The notes under the pieces are model-generated. The model was not told where the DNA came from. It saw only the letters and a list, made by a program, of their open reading frames with translations, and ran no database searches. A program made the position numbers and the translations under genes. A DNA stretch of 64,000 bases from Prasinococcaceae sp. CCMP 1430 (taxonomy: Eukaryota > Prasinodermophyta > Palmophyllophyceae > Prasinococcales > Prasinococcaceae), in the NCBI GenBank assembly GCA_013416795.1, contig RQSC01000018.1, positions 144,593 to 208,592 of the forward strand, given 5' to 3'. Numbering within the stretch: the first letter of the stretch is position 1; each line of letters opens with the position of its first letter. Positions 39,378 to 48,312 of the stretch are shown here, piece after piece.

Positions 39378-40536
39378 TCACGTGTGCGCGGCAAACGCGG
39401 CATCCGGGTCTTTCGCGTCGATATCTTTGTTCCACGGGAAGTCGTACGGCGCGTCGTCATGAGTGAGGTTGTACCAGAGCAACGGTGCCCCCTCAGAGAG
39501 CGCCGCCGCGAGCGCATTGTACACGGTCTTGTTTCCCGCTGCTGTAAAGTGCAGGCCGTCGTCGAACAAGGCCGAGAACTCCTCGCCCTTCTTTGCGAGG
39601 AACGCGGCGTGGGTGTCGACGAACACGCACGCGTGCTTCTCTGCGACACGTTTGCAGGCCTCTGCGTACACAGCAGCATGCTCAGTTGTGCGTTCGTTCA
39701 TGCCGGTGCATGAGTCTGGGTACTGCTCCTTTTGGTAAATGAGACGTGCGGGTTCATCGACCGGTGGAGGCGAAATGAGAGCGACTGTTGTTCTCTCCCT
39801 GGCGCACCACGGTTGCACAGCCCGCAAGCCAAGTCGCAAGCGTCCGCATCAGCGTCAGCACAATGCACCGACAAGACGCGAATGCGTGCGCTGCAGACGC
39901 ACGAGCGTGTGCAACTCCAACAGCCGCGGGCTGGGTCGCCTTCCCCGCACCTGTTTGCTTTCTGCGCACGCTGTACGAAGGCCGAGAGCCTCTCCTCGTA
40001 CTCGGCGACAGGCACATGCTGGCGGCTGGCATCACCTGGCAGGCCCGGCAACACGGCGTCGTTCGCACCGAAGAAGATCGTCACGAGATCGGCTGCTGTG
40101 GAGGGGGGCGCAGCTGTTGGGAACACACTTTCGACGACGCACGCCGCCCAGCGCGTGTTGTAACTGTTGATTCGCGTGCAAGTGCAACGGTGCGCAGCGG
40201 CCGTCCCAGCGCGCGGAGCACGGGCGGAGCGCGCGAGGCGCGGGTGTACGTGTGAGCACACGTGGGTGTGATGGCAGCACATCGTAAGGGCAGCGCGTCG
40301 CGCAGCGTGAACGTGCATTCTTCGCCCGAGTGCGAGCGCCCAGGCCGATTCCAGCGCAGCTGCGCGGTCGAGCGCTCCCGTCGCGCGCAGTCGCACCCGC
40401 TGTAGCCGCGATTGATGACGTCTGCGCGCCGAACACTCGCGTCGGCGACGCGTGCGCCCCAGCCGCCAGGTGCAAACGAGCGCTGTGTGAGACTGTCGCC
40501 GAAGAGCACTACGCGTAGCCGCCTGACGCCGTCCAT
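39378..40536 (-). CDS. IAH1: IAH1-type SGNH/GDSL ester hydrolase
   Basis: Three exons: 40536-40397, 40163-39951 and 39798-39378; introns 40396-40164 and 39950-39799 (GTGCGA..CAG and GTGCGG..CAG), both phase 2. About 257 residues. Order of motifs: VVLFGDSLTQRSF (block I with the nucleophile Ser), GGWGARVAD, DVINRGYSG then YNTRWA across intron 1, VTIFFGANDAVLPG (block III), HVPVAEYEERL, TVALISPPPVDE, and DGLHFTAAGN (block V with catalytic Asp and His). This is the isoamyl acetate-hydrolysing esterase family (yeast IAH1, plant CPRD49), which cleaves short-chain acyl esters. All three exons are needed to restore the family pattern, so the introns are well supported. The C-terminal 35 residues (WYNLTHDDAPYDFPWNKDID) extend beyond the yeast enzyme. 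Confidence 0.88.
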
Positions 40537-40853
40537 CGCAGGCTCTGGCAGCGCCCGCGCCTGCCGCAGCGACACGCGCGCACATGCAGCGCAATGGCGC
40601 CGCGAGCGGCGACGCTGGCACGTGACTGTGTAGGACCGCAGCGCGTCCGCGCCCTCACCCCCTCGAAACAAGTCTTGCGCCGGCGCCATCCACACGCTCG
40701 CAACGAAAGCTCGTACCATCAGCTGCTAAATGGGCGGCCTACTGTGCAGCTGCAGTCACACTGGTGGAGTCTGCGATATTGCTACAGTAGCTAGTCTAGC
40801 GTGCGCCAGCAGCTGCGCGGCGCGCTGCTGAGACTGCGGGCGCGACTGGGTAT
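40537..40853. other. Intergenic region between IAH1 and Toc64
   Basis: About 320 bp between two minus-strand genes. Frames here are open but not conserved; it should contain the IAH1 promoter and Toc64 3' UTR. Confidence 0.35.
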
Positions 40854-43061
40854 TTACTGGTACGTGCCCGCGCTCTGCTCGAGCTTGAGAACCTGCGCAG
40901 CGGCCTCCTTGTTAGCCGGCTCCACCTCAAGTGCCGCGCGGTAGTCCTCGAGTGCGCCCTCCAAGTTCCCCTGGTTGGAACGCGCCGAGCCGCGGCGCAG
41001 GAGGGATTTGACACCCTGCGGCTCAATAGCGAGCGCCGCCGTGCAATCCTCCTCCGCCAACGCATACTCGCCCAGCTTGATGCGTGCCATCGCGCGGTTG
41101 GACCACAGCACTGCGTGCATCTTGTCGGTCTCGATGGCCTTGGTGTACGCGTCCACAGCCCCAGCGTAGTCCTTCTTGCGAAATGCTGCATTGCCCTCGT
41201 TTTTGTGCTGCTTCCACACCGCAGCGGCGGCCTCCGCGGCCTCGGCGGCGGCCGCGGCCTCCGCGGCGGCTGCCTCCGCCTCCGCTGCTTGCTCCTCGTC
41301 GAACGCCAGCGTGGGCACCGGGCCGGCGCTCACCTGCGCAATCGCATCGGGCAGTGCGGCGTCGAATTCGAGCGCGCACATGAGCAGTGACAGATCGGTG
41401 CCGGCGGCCGAGCTGAGCGAAATGGCAGGTACGCCACCCTCCACGAGCTCGATGGGCAGCACCACCTGTGGCACACCCGCGGCGCTCGCAAGGCACGAGC
41501 ACGCCTGCGAGGGCGCCCAGTCGCCGGGCTTCACGCCATCCGCCAGGGGCGGCGGCGCGCCGAAGAGCGCGGGAAGCACGAGCACCGCGCCGTTCGCGAG
41601 CAAGCGGTCAACGTACGCCGCGGCCTCGGAGGTCACCTCGGTCGCCTTGTCGGCGGCATCTTTGGGGATGCGGCTGGAGGCGACAACACGCTCCATGACG
41701 CCGCGCGGAATGGCCCCCTGGTTGGCACGCAGCCACTCGTTGTGTGCCTCGAAAAACTCGAAGGCCTGGCGAGCGGCAGTCGCGCGTTGCACGCCAGCCA
41801 TCGCACCATCGTCGCGCGACCACGGGGCGTGCGAAGGGACTTCTGCGGCCATCTCCTTCGCGAGGTTGATCTCAATCACCTCGGGCGACGTGACCACGTT
41901 GGCGGCAGCCGCGCGCACCGCCATGACGGTCGCGGCCGCCTTGGCCTTGGAGAACTGGTCGACGGCCACGATGATGCGCGAGGGGCTGACCTGCGGGCCA
42001 CCGCGCGGCAGCGCTGCCTCGGCTGCCTTGGCGAGCTTCTTGACGTCATTCGAGAGGAAGGCGATCGCGTCAAGAGAGGGTGCCATCGGGACAACACCGG
42101 CAGTTGGGAGCGCGCCGGTCGTCACGCGCATGCAGCAGGCGCCGACTGACGCCGCAGCGATGCGCGCCGCGCCCGTCGTGTCGAGCGCGACTGCAAAGTC
42201 GACTAAGCCAGCGGCGGCCGCCACAGCCGGGCCATTCGCGGCCGGGCCAGAGAGCATGCCAGGGAAGCGCGGATTGGGCAGCTTGTGCCCCTGGCTGCTG
42301 CCAAGACCCAGTTCGCTCGTCACTGCGAGGCCCGTGCAGTGCGCCCCCGCCTGGCGGATCTTCTCTAAGACGCTGGCCGTTTCCGCCGCAGGCGTGTGCG
42401 AGAGCGCCCACGCGCGGTTTCCGAAGCCCGTCACCTCGCCCGCCACTGCTATCTGCTCGGACACCCAGTACCTCAGCCCGTGCAGCGGCCCAGGGGCGAG
42501 TGGAGGAGCCGGGGTGGGTGGCGGTGCGAGGTCGATCGCCTTCACAAGGCACGCACCCTCAACATCGTCTGACGCGCCAGCGCCATCTCCATCCGCAGCA
42601 GCCGCGCCATTGCTCGGCGGCTGCGCTGGCGCCTCCGGCGCATCGGCGTCCCCCTCCGCGCGCGCGACGGCGGCCTTCTGCGTCTTCTTCCCGCCCTTCG
42701 CCTTGCCCTTGCCCTTGCCCTTGCGTGCAAACGTCCACACGAGCGCGAGCACACCGGCGGCTGCGGCGGCGATCGCGCCTATGACCGCAGGTTGTAGCCC
42801 TTCGTCGCCGGTGCCGGCAATCTCCGCTGCATCCCCCACCTCCTCGTCGGTACCGCCCTTCTCCGCCTCGGAGGCATCGAGAGCTTCCTCGGCAGGCGCA
42901 GCCTCAAGCTCCTCGTCGTCCGAAGCCTCGTCAACGTGCTCCGGGGCATCCTCGGCCAGCACGCTGTCTGCCGCTGGCGCCCCGCCATCGATCGGCTGCG
43001 CAGCCGGCGGGGCGGCCGCCGCCGCTACCGCCGCGCCTTCGGCGCCATCGGCGGCGCACAT
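40854..43061 (-). CDS. TOC64: Toc64/OM64-like import receptor: TM anchor, amidase-like domain, TPR
   Basis: Intronless, 735 residues from the ATG at 43061. Domain order is that of Toc64/OM64 receptors: an acidic N-terminus, one hydrophobic span (VIGAIAAAAAGVLALVWTFA, about 92-112) followed by Lys/Gly repeats, an amidase-signature fold (about 170-590) and a C-terminal three-repeat TPR domain (about 615-725). The TPR has the residues of a dicarboxylate clamp for the EEVD ends of Hsp70/Hsp90 (KNEGNAAF, WSNRAMARIKLGEY, KSLLRRGSA). The amidase is probably inactive: the region equivalent to the nucleophile motif DTGGS-x-R reads DTTGAAR, replacing Ser by Ala. Toc64 docks chaperone-bound preproteins at the plastid surface; OM64 does this at mitochondria. 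Which membrane it serves cannot be told. A poly-Ala/Glu helix precedes the TPR. Confidence 0.85.
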   Translation of the reverse strand: MCAADGAEGAAVAAAAAPPAAQPIDGGAPAADSVLAEDAPEHVDEASDDEELEAAPAEEALDASEAEKGGTDEEVGDAAEIAGTGDEGLQPAVIGAIAAAAAGVLALVWTFARKGKGKGKAKGGKKTQKAAVARAEGDADAPEAPAQPPSNGAAAADGDGAGASDDVEGACLVKAIDLAPPPTPAPPLAPGPLHGLRYWVSEQIAVAGEVTGFGNRAWALSHTPAAETASVLEKIRQAGAHCTGLAVTSELGLGSSQGHKLPNPRFPGMLSGPAANGPAVAAAAGLVDFAVALDTTGAARIAAASVGACCMRVTTGALPTAGVVPMAPSLDAIAFLSNDVKKLAKAAEAALPRGGPQVSPSRIIVAVDQFSKAKAAATVMAVRAAAANVVTSPEVIEINLAKEMAAEVPSHAPWSRDDGAMAGVQRATAARQAFEFFEAHNEWLRANQGAIPRGVMERVVASSRIPKDAADKATEVTSEAAAYVDRLLANGAVLVLPALFGAPPPLADGVKPGDWAPSQACSCLASAAGVPQVVLPIELVEGGVPAISLSSAAGTDLSLLMCALEFDAALPDAIAQVSAGPVPTLAFDEEQAAEAEAAAAEAAAAAEAAEAAAAVWKQHKNEGNAAFRKKDYAGAVDAYTKAIETDKMHAVLWSNRAMARIKLGEYALAEEDCTAALAIEPQGVKSLLRRGSARSNQGNLEGALEDYRAALEVEPANKEAAAQVLKLEQSAGTYQ

Positions 43062-43673
43062 CGCGCGCGTTTGTGCGCTGCGCCCGGGCGTACCGAGCCG
43101 CGCGTCTGAGCGCAACCCTGCGCGACGCGGACGGGCGACTGCGTTGGCGGAAAAAAGGACGGCAGGGGCGTCCGGACCGGGAGGGAGGGGGCGCGCCCGC
43201 CGCGCGCAGTGTGGCACCAGGGCGCGCTGCGTGCCGCGCCAGCTGCAGCTGCGCGCAGAAAAAAAGCCCTAATGCAAACGCCATCAATGTGCACGCGATC
43301 GCCTCTTCATCGAGGCTCCATACCATTCGGCAAATTGTTGGGCCATTTAACGCGACGAGAGATCAAATGTGTGAAATGAAATGACTCGCAGGAAGCGCCA
43401 CACAGCGCGCGGCGGGTCAGGCGGGCGCGCCTGTTGACGCGCGTGCGGCGGCGTAGGGGGGAGGGGTAGCGGCGGGATCCCGCTGCCCTGGCTGCGGCGG
43501 CGTGGCCGCGACTCGCGCGCGGTTCCGAGTGGACCTCGCGCCTGCACCCGTGGCGGGCGAAGAGCCAGAGACAGCTTTTTTTTTTTTTTTTGCTCGGGCC
43601 GGACCTCAGCGAACGGGGGTGAGGCAGGGCCTAGAGGCCGAGCCTCGTCACCCTTCGTGGCAGCACCTGGGCA
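43062..43673. other. Divergent promoter region, Toc64 / bHLH factor
   Basis: About 610 bp with no conserved coding sequence. It has a poly-T run near 43577-43592 and a more AT-rich block near 43270-43390. Confidence 0.4.
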
Positions 43674-45865
43674 ATGCAGGCGCCCGCGTCTAGCAAAGGC
43701 TTGCCCGAAGTGTCCGAAGAGGAGCTGATGACGATGGCGCCAGAAGATTTTTTTGACCAGCTGCTGTCCGACACGCCGGGCGCCCTGCTCGCGCAACCTA
43801 CCCCCTTGACTTCTGAGCGTGCGCGGCCTGCAGCTGTGCCACGGAGTGACGACCTGCAGGCTGCCCAGGGGCGGTCGGCGACTCACCCGCTCCGACACGG
43901 TTCCGGCCAGCTGGGCGAGCCCGCCGCAGTGGCAAGGGTTGGATCGCGTGAAGAGGAGTTCGCTGCCAGCGGAAGCGCTACTCGCTTCCACGGCAGTGTC
44001 AGCGGTGAGCTTCAACTTGAGGCGCAAAGACTGGCGCGCGACGCTGGCATGTACGGAGCGTGGTCCGGGGACGGTGCGCATCCGTCCGCAGTGCCTAGAC
44101 GGGAGGTCCGTATGGCCATACCCGTCGCACAGCCCATCAAAGTAGCCGCAGACAACGACCCTTCCTCGCGCTCTCCAGCGAGTACCGCTCAACAGGCGCA
44201 CGAAGAGCAGGGCACGCCTGCGGAGCTTCTGTCGTCGTATAACGAGGTTCGGGCAGCGCTCAAGCACACCCTTCACATCGGCGGCGCGAGCAGTGGCTCG
44301 CTTGGAGGTGGCTCGCAGTTCATGTCAGATGGCTCGCCCGTGCCATCTGGTTCGGGCGCCCGACAGCAGTCGACCGAGTCAGGTCGCGCAGCGGCTGCAG
44401 CTGCCATGGCTGCTGCCACCGCCGCCGCTCGTGAGCAACTTCTGCCGAGGCGGCCTTCGCGCAACTCCCCGTCCATACCAGCAGCGGCCGCAGTGTCGCA
44501 TTCCGCGCAAAAGCCGCGGTCATCTGCTGCGCAGTACGAGAAAATGCGGCGGGATCAGATGAAGGAGCGCTTCGAGGCGCTCCGTGCAATGCTCGGCGAA
44601 GAGGCCCTTCAGAAAGACAAGATCTCGCTCCTCGACATGGCTAGGGAGCACATCACCTCGCTGGAGGCACAACTGGGCTCGCTGACGGCGCGGATGTCCA
44701 CAGCCTCCGACGAGCAGGCGCGCCTTTCTCACCAGATCAACGAACTGACAGACCAGCTGCGTCAGGCACAGCTATCCGGCATCACAGGGACGGGCGAAGT
44801 AGACACGCCTGACGCCACCGGAAGCAAGGCTCGCAAGGCTCGCACGATGGCCGAGGTAGACAAGCTCGTCGATGACGCCCTTCACGGGGATGCCAATGGA
44901 CGTGGCGTGGCTCGAGACGTAGCCACGAACAGTGCCGCTGCAGCAGACAGCGTCGCCTCGCTGAAGGCGTCTGGTGGCGGCCTGAGCGGCGCCCATGCGC
45001 GCGTGTTCAAGCGCTCAGGCAAAAGCATTGATGAAGACGCCGCGAAAGCCGCAGCGCGCGCCGGAGTGTTCAAGCGCTCGGACAGCTATCTTTGCTACAG
45101 AGAGGACGCTGCCGTGATCGAGATAGAAGAGGTGTCGGACGAAGAGCTCTTTTTCAAGGTGCAGGCCATCGACCGCCTCGGCGGCTTGCTACACGAGCTC
45201 ACGAAGGTGCGACGGCGCTTTTCCCGGTCGATGAGGCTAGCGTCGTTATTTTGTAGACGCCCAGCGAGGTCGACGCGATGCTGCGCGAGTGATAGTCGAT
45301 GCGCGCTCTGGCGTGCGCTGACTGACGCTCAAATCAGGTCGTGAAGGCCCTGCCGCTTCGGATCGTGTCTGCCGCGTACGTGTCTTCGGAGTTCCGCGGC
45401 ACGCAACCTCCCCCCGCGCGAGGAGACACAACGGAGAACCCTTCTCCTGCAGAAAAGCCAACAGCACGCCCTGCCGGTGCCAGCAGAGCAATGAGCACCG
45501 ACATCCAGGAGGAAGACGAAGCAGGCGCTAGCGGCGCTAAGAAGGACCTGCCTGGGATCCATGACGATGAATCTGGGCCTGTGGCATCTGCTGCTAAGGT
45601 GGTGCTGCGACTCAAGCGCGAAAGCGCGAGCTTTTCCAAGGCCCAGATGATGCAGCACCTGCAGTGTGTGCTCAACAGCGGAAATACCGCCGCAGAGGCC
45701 GACGCCGCCCTGGTGGGAAAGCGTGCACGCTGCACGCGCGTGGACACACTCGACGGCCAGAAGATGGCACTTTCGCCGTCTACCTCCACCAGGTCAGCCT
45801 CGACGGACGAGACCGACCCCATTATGAGCGACACCACGCGGACGACCAGTGACGACAAACGGTAG
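43674..45865 (+). CDS. bHLH transcription factor with C-terminal ACT-like domain
   Basis: Two exons: 43674-45206 and 45338-45865, with the intron 45207-45337 (GTGCGA..CAG, phase 0). About 686 residues. The bHLH lies at about residues 286-340: QYEKMRRDQMKERFEALRAM (basic region and helix 1), loop, then KDKISLLDMAREHITSLEAQ (helix 2), running into a leucine-zipper-like coil to about 380. The basic region keeps Glu and the Arg-Arg pair needed for E-box contact but has Ala where many factors have His. Near residue 480 an ACT-like fold starts (AAVIEIEEVSDEELFFKVQA) and continues across the intron (LGGLLHELTKVVKALPLRIV), the arrangement seen in many plant bHLHs. The N-terminal half is low-complexity with an acidic patch (EELMTMAPEDFFDQLL) that may be an activation segment. 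Targets are unknown. Confidence 0.85.
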
Positions 45866-46714
45866 TAGTAGCTCTAGTCGTTCTGCGACATTCCAAATTT
45901 GGCGTCCGCTGGCGAGGACATCCGCACCCCGTGGCAAGGCTTTAGCTTTTATCTCGCGCACCCCACCCCGCCCCCGCCCACCTAGTAGCCTTCCACCTCA
46001 GCCTTTCACCGCTGCCTATTGGTCCCCCCCTTCGACCCCGGCCCCTTAGCTTCATAAGTTTCCCCACCTCTCGACGCACATGCAAGCGCGCGCGCGCCGT
46101 CCGCCCGCACGTGCCTCGCATCCCTGGCCCGACCAAGCACGCGACGCGCCTGCTGCGCGTGACGTCCAGCGGCCCGGCACCCTGCGCGCGCCCCTGCTCC
46201 TCTAGCGGCGAGCTCCCGCTGCAGCGCCGTGCGCCCCACACCGGACTTCGATCGGCACTCCACCGCGTCAGTCCTTTCTTGTGGCCATTTCCGCATTTCG
46301 ACATTCGGCAACCCGGCCGTCGGATGATGCTGCCGTCGCATGCATGGGATCCCGCTCGTCAATGTCATCTCCCGTGGCTAAGTTTGATCTACTAGGAGTA
46401 GAAGTATCACGTACGACAAGTCCGACCACCCGCCCGACTTTTATTTCATTTTGACCTTCCGCCTTCTCAAGCGCGGGCCCATGCCTTGGATTGTTTTTTT
46501 TCTCCGCCTCTGCCTGCGCGCGCGCGTGCGCGCCACGCGCCGGTGGCAGTGCGCGTGGCGCAATGGTGTCAGAGTGCGCGCGGGGTGCGGCGGCGCGCGT
46601 GCCTGCGCCGGGGGGGCGCGGGCGTGCGGGCACGGCGCGATCTCGCGCGTGTGCGGGGTCGGGGTCGGGCTGGAGGCAGTGCGAGGGCGGTGGGGATTGC
46701 CGCGTCGGGAGCGA
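45866..46714. other. Intergenic region between bHLH and PPP4R2 genes
   Basis: About 850 bp between two plus-strand genes. No conserved coding sequence on either strand. Open minus-strand frames are compositional. Confidence 0.4.
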
Positions 46715-48058
46715 ATGAGCACCGCCGAGGCGATGGAGGCGGTCGGGGCTGCTGCGGCGCCCGGCAGCGCCCCCGCAGGTGCCGCGGACCCGCCCGAGTG
46801 CGCGCTCGCCGCTCTGGCGGGCGTCGCCCGTGGCGGCAGTGGCGAGCAGTGCGACCCCGGGCAGCCGCATCAACGGCCGCCAACACAGCAGTCAACTCTG
46901 CACGCAGATCAGCAGCAGCGGTCGCAGCAGCAGGAGCACCTCGAGCCGGGACAACGGTGGCAACAGCACCAGCATGACGAGGCCAGCGAAGGCGGGCAGG
47001 AGCCAGGCGGCGCCGCGTGCGGCGACAGCGGCGGTGCGCACGCGGGCGGCCACGCCAGCGCGGACGCTCGGGTGGACGTCACTGCGAACGAAAATGGCGC
47101 ACCCGCTGGTGGGATCAACGTCACTTCGGGGGCGCAGCCCGGGGCGGATGTGCCGGCGGCCGACGCCCACGTGCCCTCCGCGAGTCCAGCCGACGACGGC
47201 ACGGCCGCCGTGCGGACCAGCTCCTGGGGCGCCAGCGCCGCGCCCGCTCCAAAGCGCATCCGCAGCGCCGACTCGCAGGGCTCGCCTGCGGTTGGGCCGC
47301 ATGAGAGGGCCTCGCCTGCGAGCACCGCGAGGGTTGGAGGCGACGGCAAGGCCGCCGCCGCGTCCGCGCGCGCGGAAGGTCACACGAACGCCGTGTCAGA
47401 GGACACGGGTACTGTGGGGCCGCCCGGAGGCGCGTCGGCCGGCGGCGGCGCGCTCAGCGCGCACGCGCGCGCGCTCAAGGCGCCCTTCGACGGGCACAGC
47501 ATGCTCGTCGATACGGCAGCCGACGGGGTGGTGCGCGTTGCGTGGACGGAGATGCACGCAGCGCTCGAGGAGCGCTTGTGCCGCGTGCTCGACCTCTACC
47601 ACGCGCGCGCGTCATCGTCCGCCAACCTGTGCGAGGGTCCACAGCTGCCCGTCCTGCCCGACGGGGAGCGCTTCGAGGAGATGCGCGATCGTATGGTTGG
47701 CGCACTGCGCGCCTTCCAGCAGGGGCCGCCGTTCTCCATCCAGCGCCTTTGCGAGATCATGCTCGTGCCCACGCTGCACTACTCTACGCTCTCAAAGCTT
47801 GTACTCGCGCTCGAGAAGTGCCTGCTGGTGACGACCATGATCAAGGTGGACGTGGGCGCGCCGCGGCCCCCACCAACGCTGGCCACGCGCGCGGGGGCCG
47901 GCGCCGCGCGGCCCGCGCCTGCGCCATCGCAACTTTGTCAGGCAGACTCACCGGCGCGCGAGGATGGCAACGCGTCTGACACGGACGGAAGCGACGGCGC
48001 GCGCAGCGATGCTGCGACTGTCCCTTCGATCTTGGACGCGAGTGCCGAAGTGCGGTGA
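46715..48058 (+). CDS. PPP4R2: Protein phosphatase 4 regulatory subunit 2
   Basis: Intronless, 447 residues from the ATG at 46715 (MSTAEAMEAVG). The first 250 residues are disordered and rich in Gln, Ala, Gly and Ser. The recognisable family segment follows: PPFSIQRLCEIMLVPTLHYS then TLSKLVLALEKCLLVTTMIK (about residues 345-390), typical of PPP4R2/Psy4 (SIQRLCEL..P..HY..L.K..RALEK). The C-terminus is acidic and Ser-rich. PPP4R2 binds the PP4 catalytic subunit and directs it in DNA-damage recovery and in snRNP maturation. The overall similarity outside the core is low, but the core motif is distinctive. The long N-terminal extension compared with yeast or human proteins is unusual. Confidence 0.8.
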   Translation: MSTAEAMEAVGAAAAPGSAPAGAADPPECALAALAGVARGGSGEQCDPGQPHQRPPTQQSTLHADQQQRSQQQEHLEPGQRWQQHQHDEASEGGQEPGGAACGDSGGAHAGGHASADARVDVTANENGAPAGGINVTSGAQPGADVPAADAHVPSASPADDGTAAVRTSSWGASAAPAPKRIRSADSQGSPAVGPHERASPASTARVGGDGKAAAASARAEGHTNAVSEDTGTVGPPGGASAGGGALSAHARALKAPFDGHSMLVDTAADGVVRVAWTEMHAALEERLCRVLDLYHARASSSANLCEGPQLPVLPDGERFEEMRDRMVGALRAFQQGPPFSIQRLCEIMLVPTLHYSTLSKLVLALEKCLLVTTMIKVDVGAPRPPPTLATRAGAGAARPAPAPSQLCQADSPAREDGNASDTDGSDGARSDAATVPSILDASAEVR

Positions 48059-48312
48059 CGGACTCGGGCCCACGTGAGCTGCCTCTATTCGACGCGGCGC
48101 ACTCATGCGCTGGCGGCGCCTCGTTGGACGCTCGACAGGCTGCCGCAAGACGCGCGCGCACGATAATACGATGTCTGGGAGACCACGAGCAGCCCGTGTG
48201 CCGCGCCGCCACAGCGCGGACCCTGAGATGCGCGCGCGCCGGGCAGCGCGGCCCTCTGCGCGGCGCGCCGATGCGCACCGATGGCGACGTGGGAAACGGT
48301 AGAGCCTCGCTA

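Noticed and set aside
41176-43272. 698-codon open frame on the plus strand
   Set aside because: It is exactly antisense to Toc64 and is Ala/Ser-rich with no conserved motif; a by-product of high GC in codon position 3.
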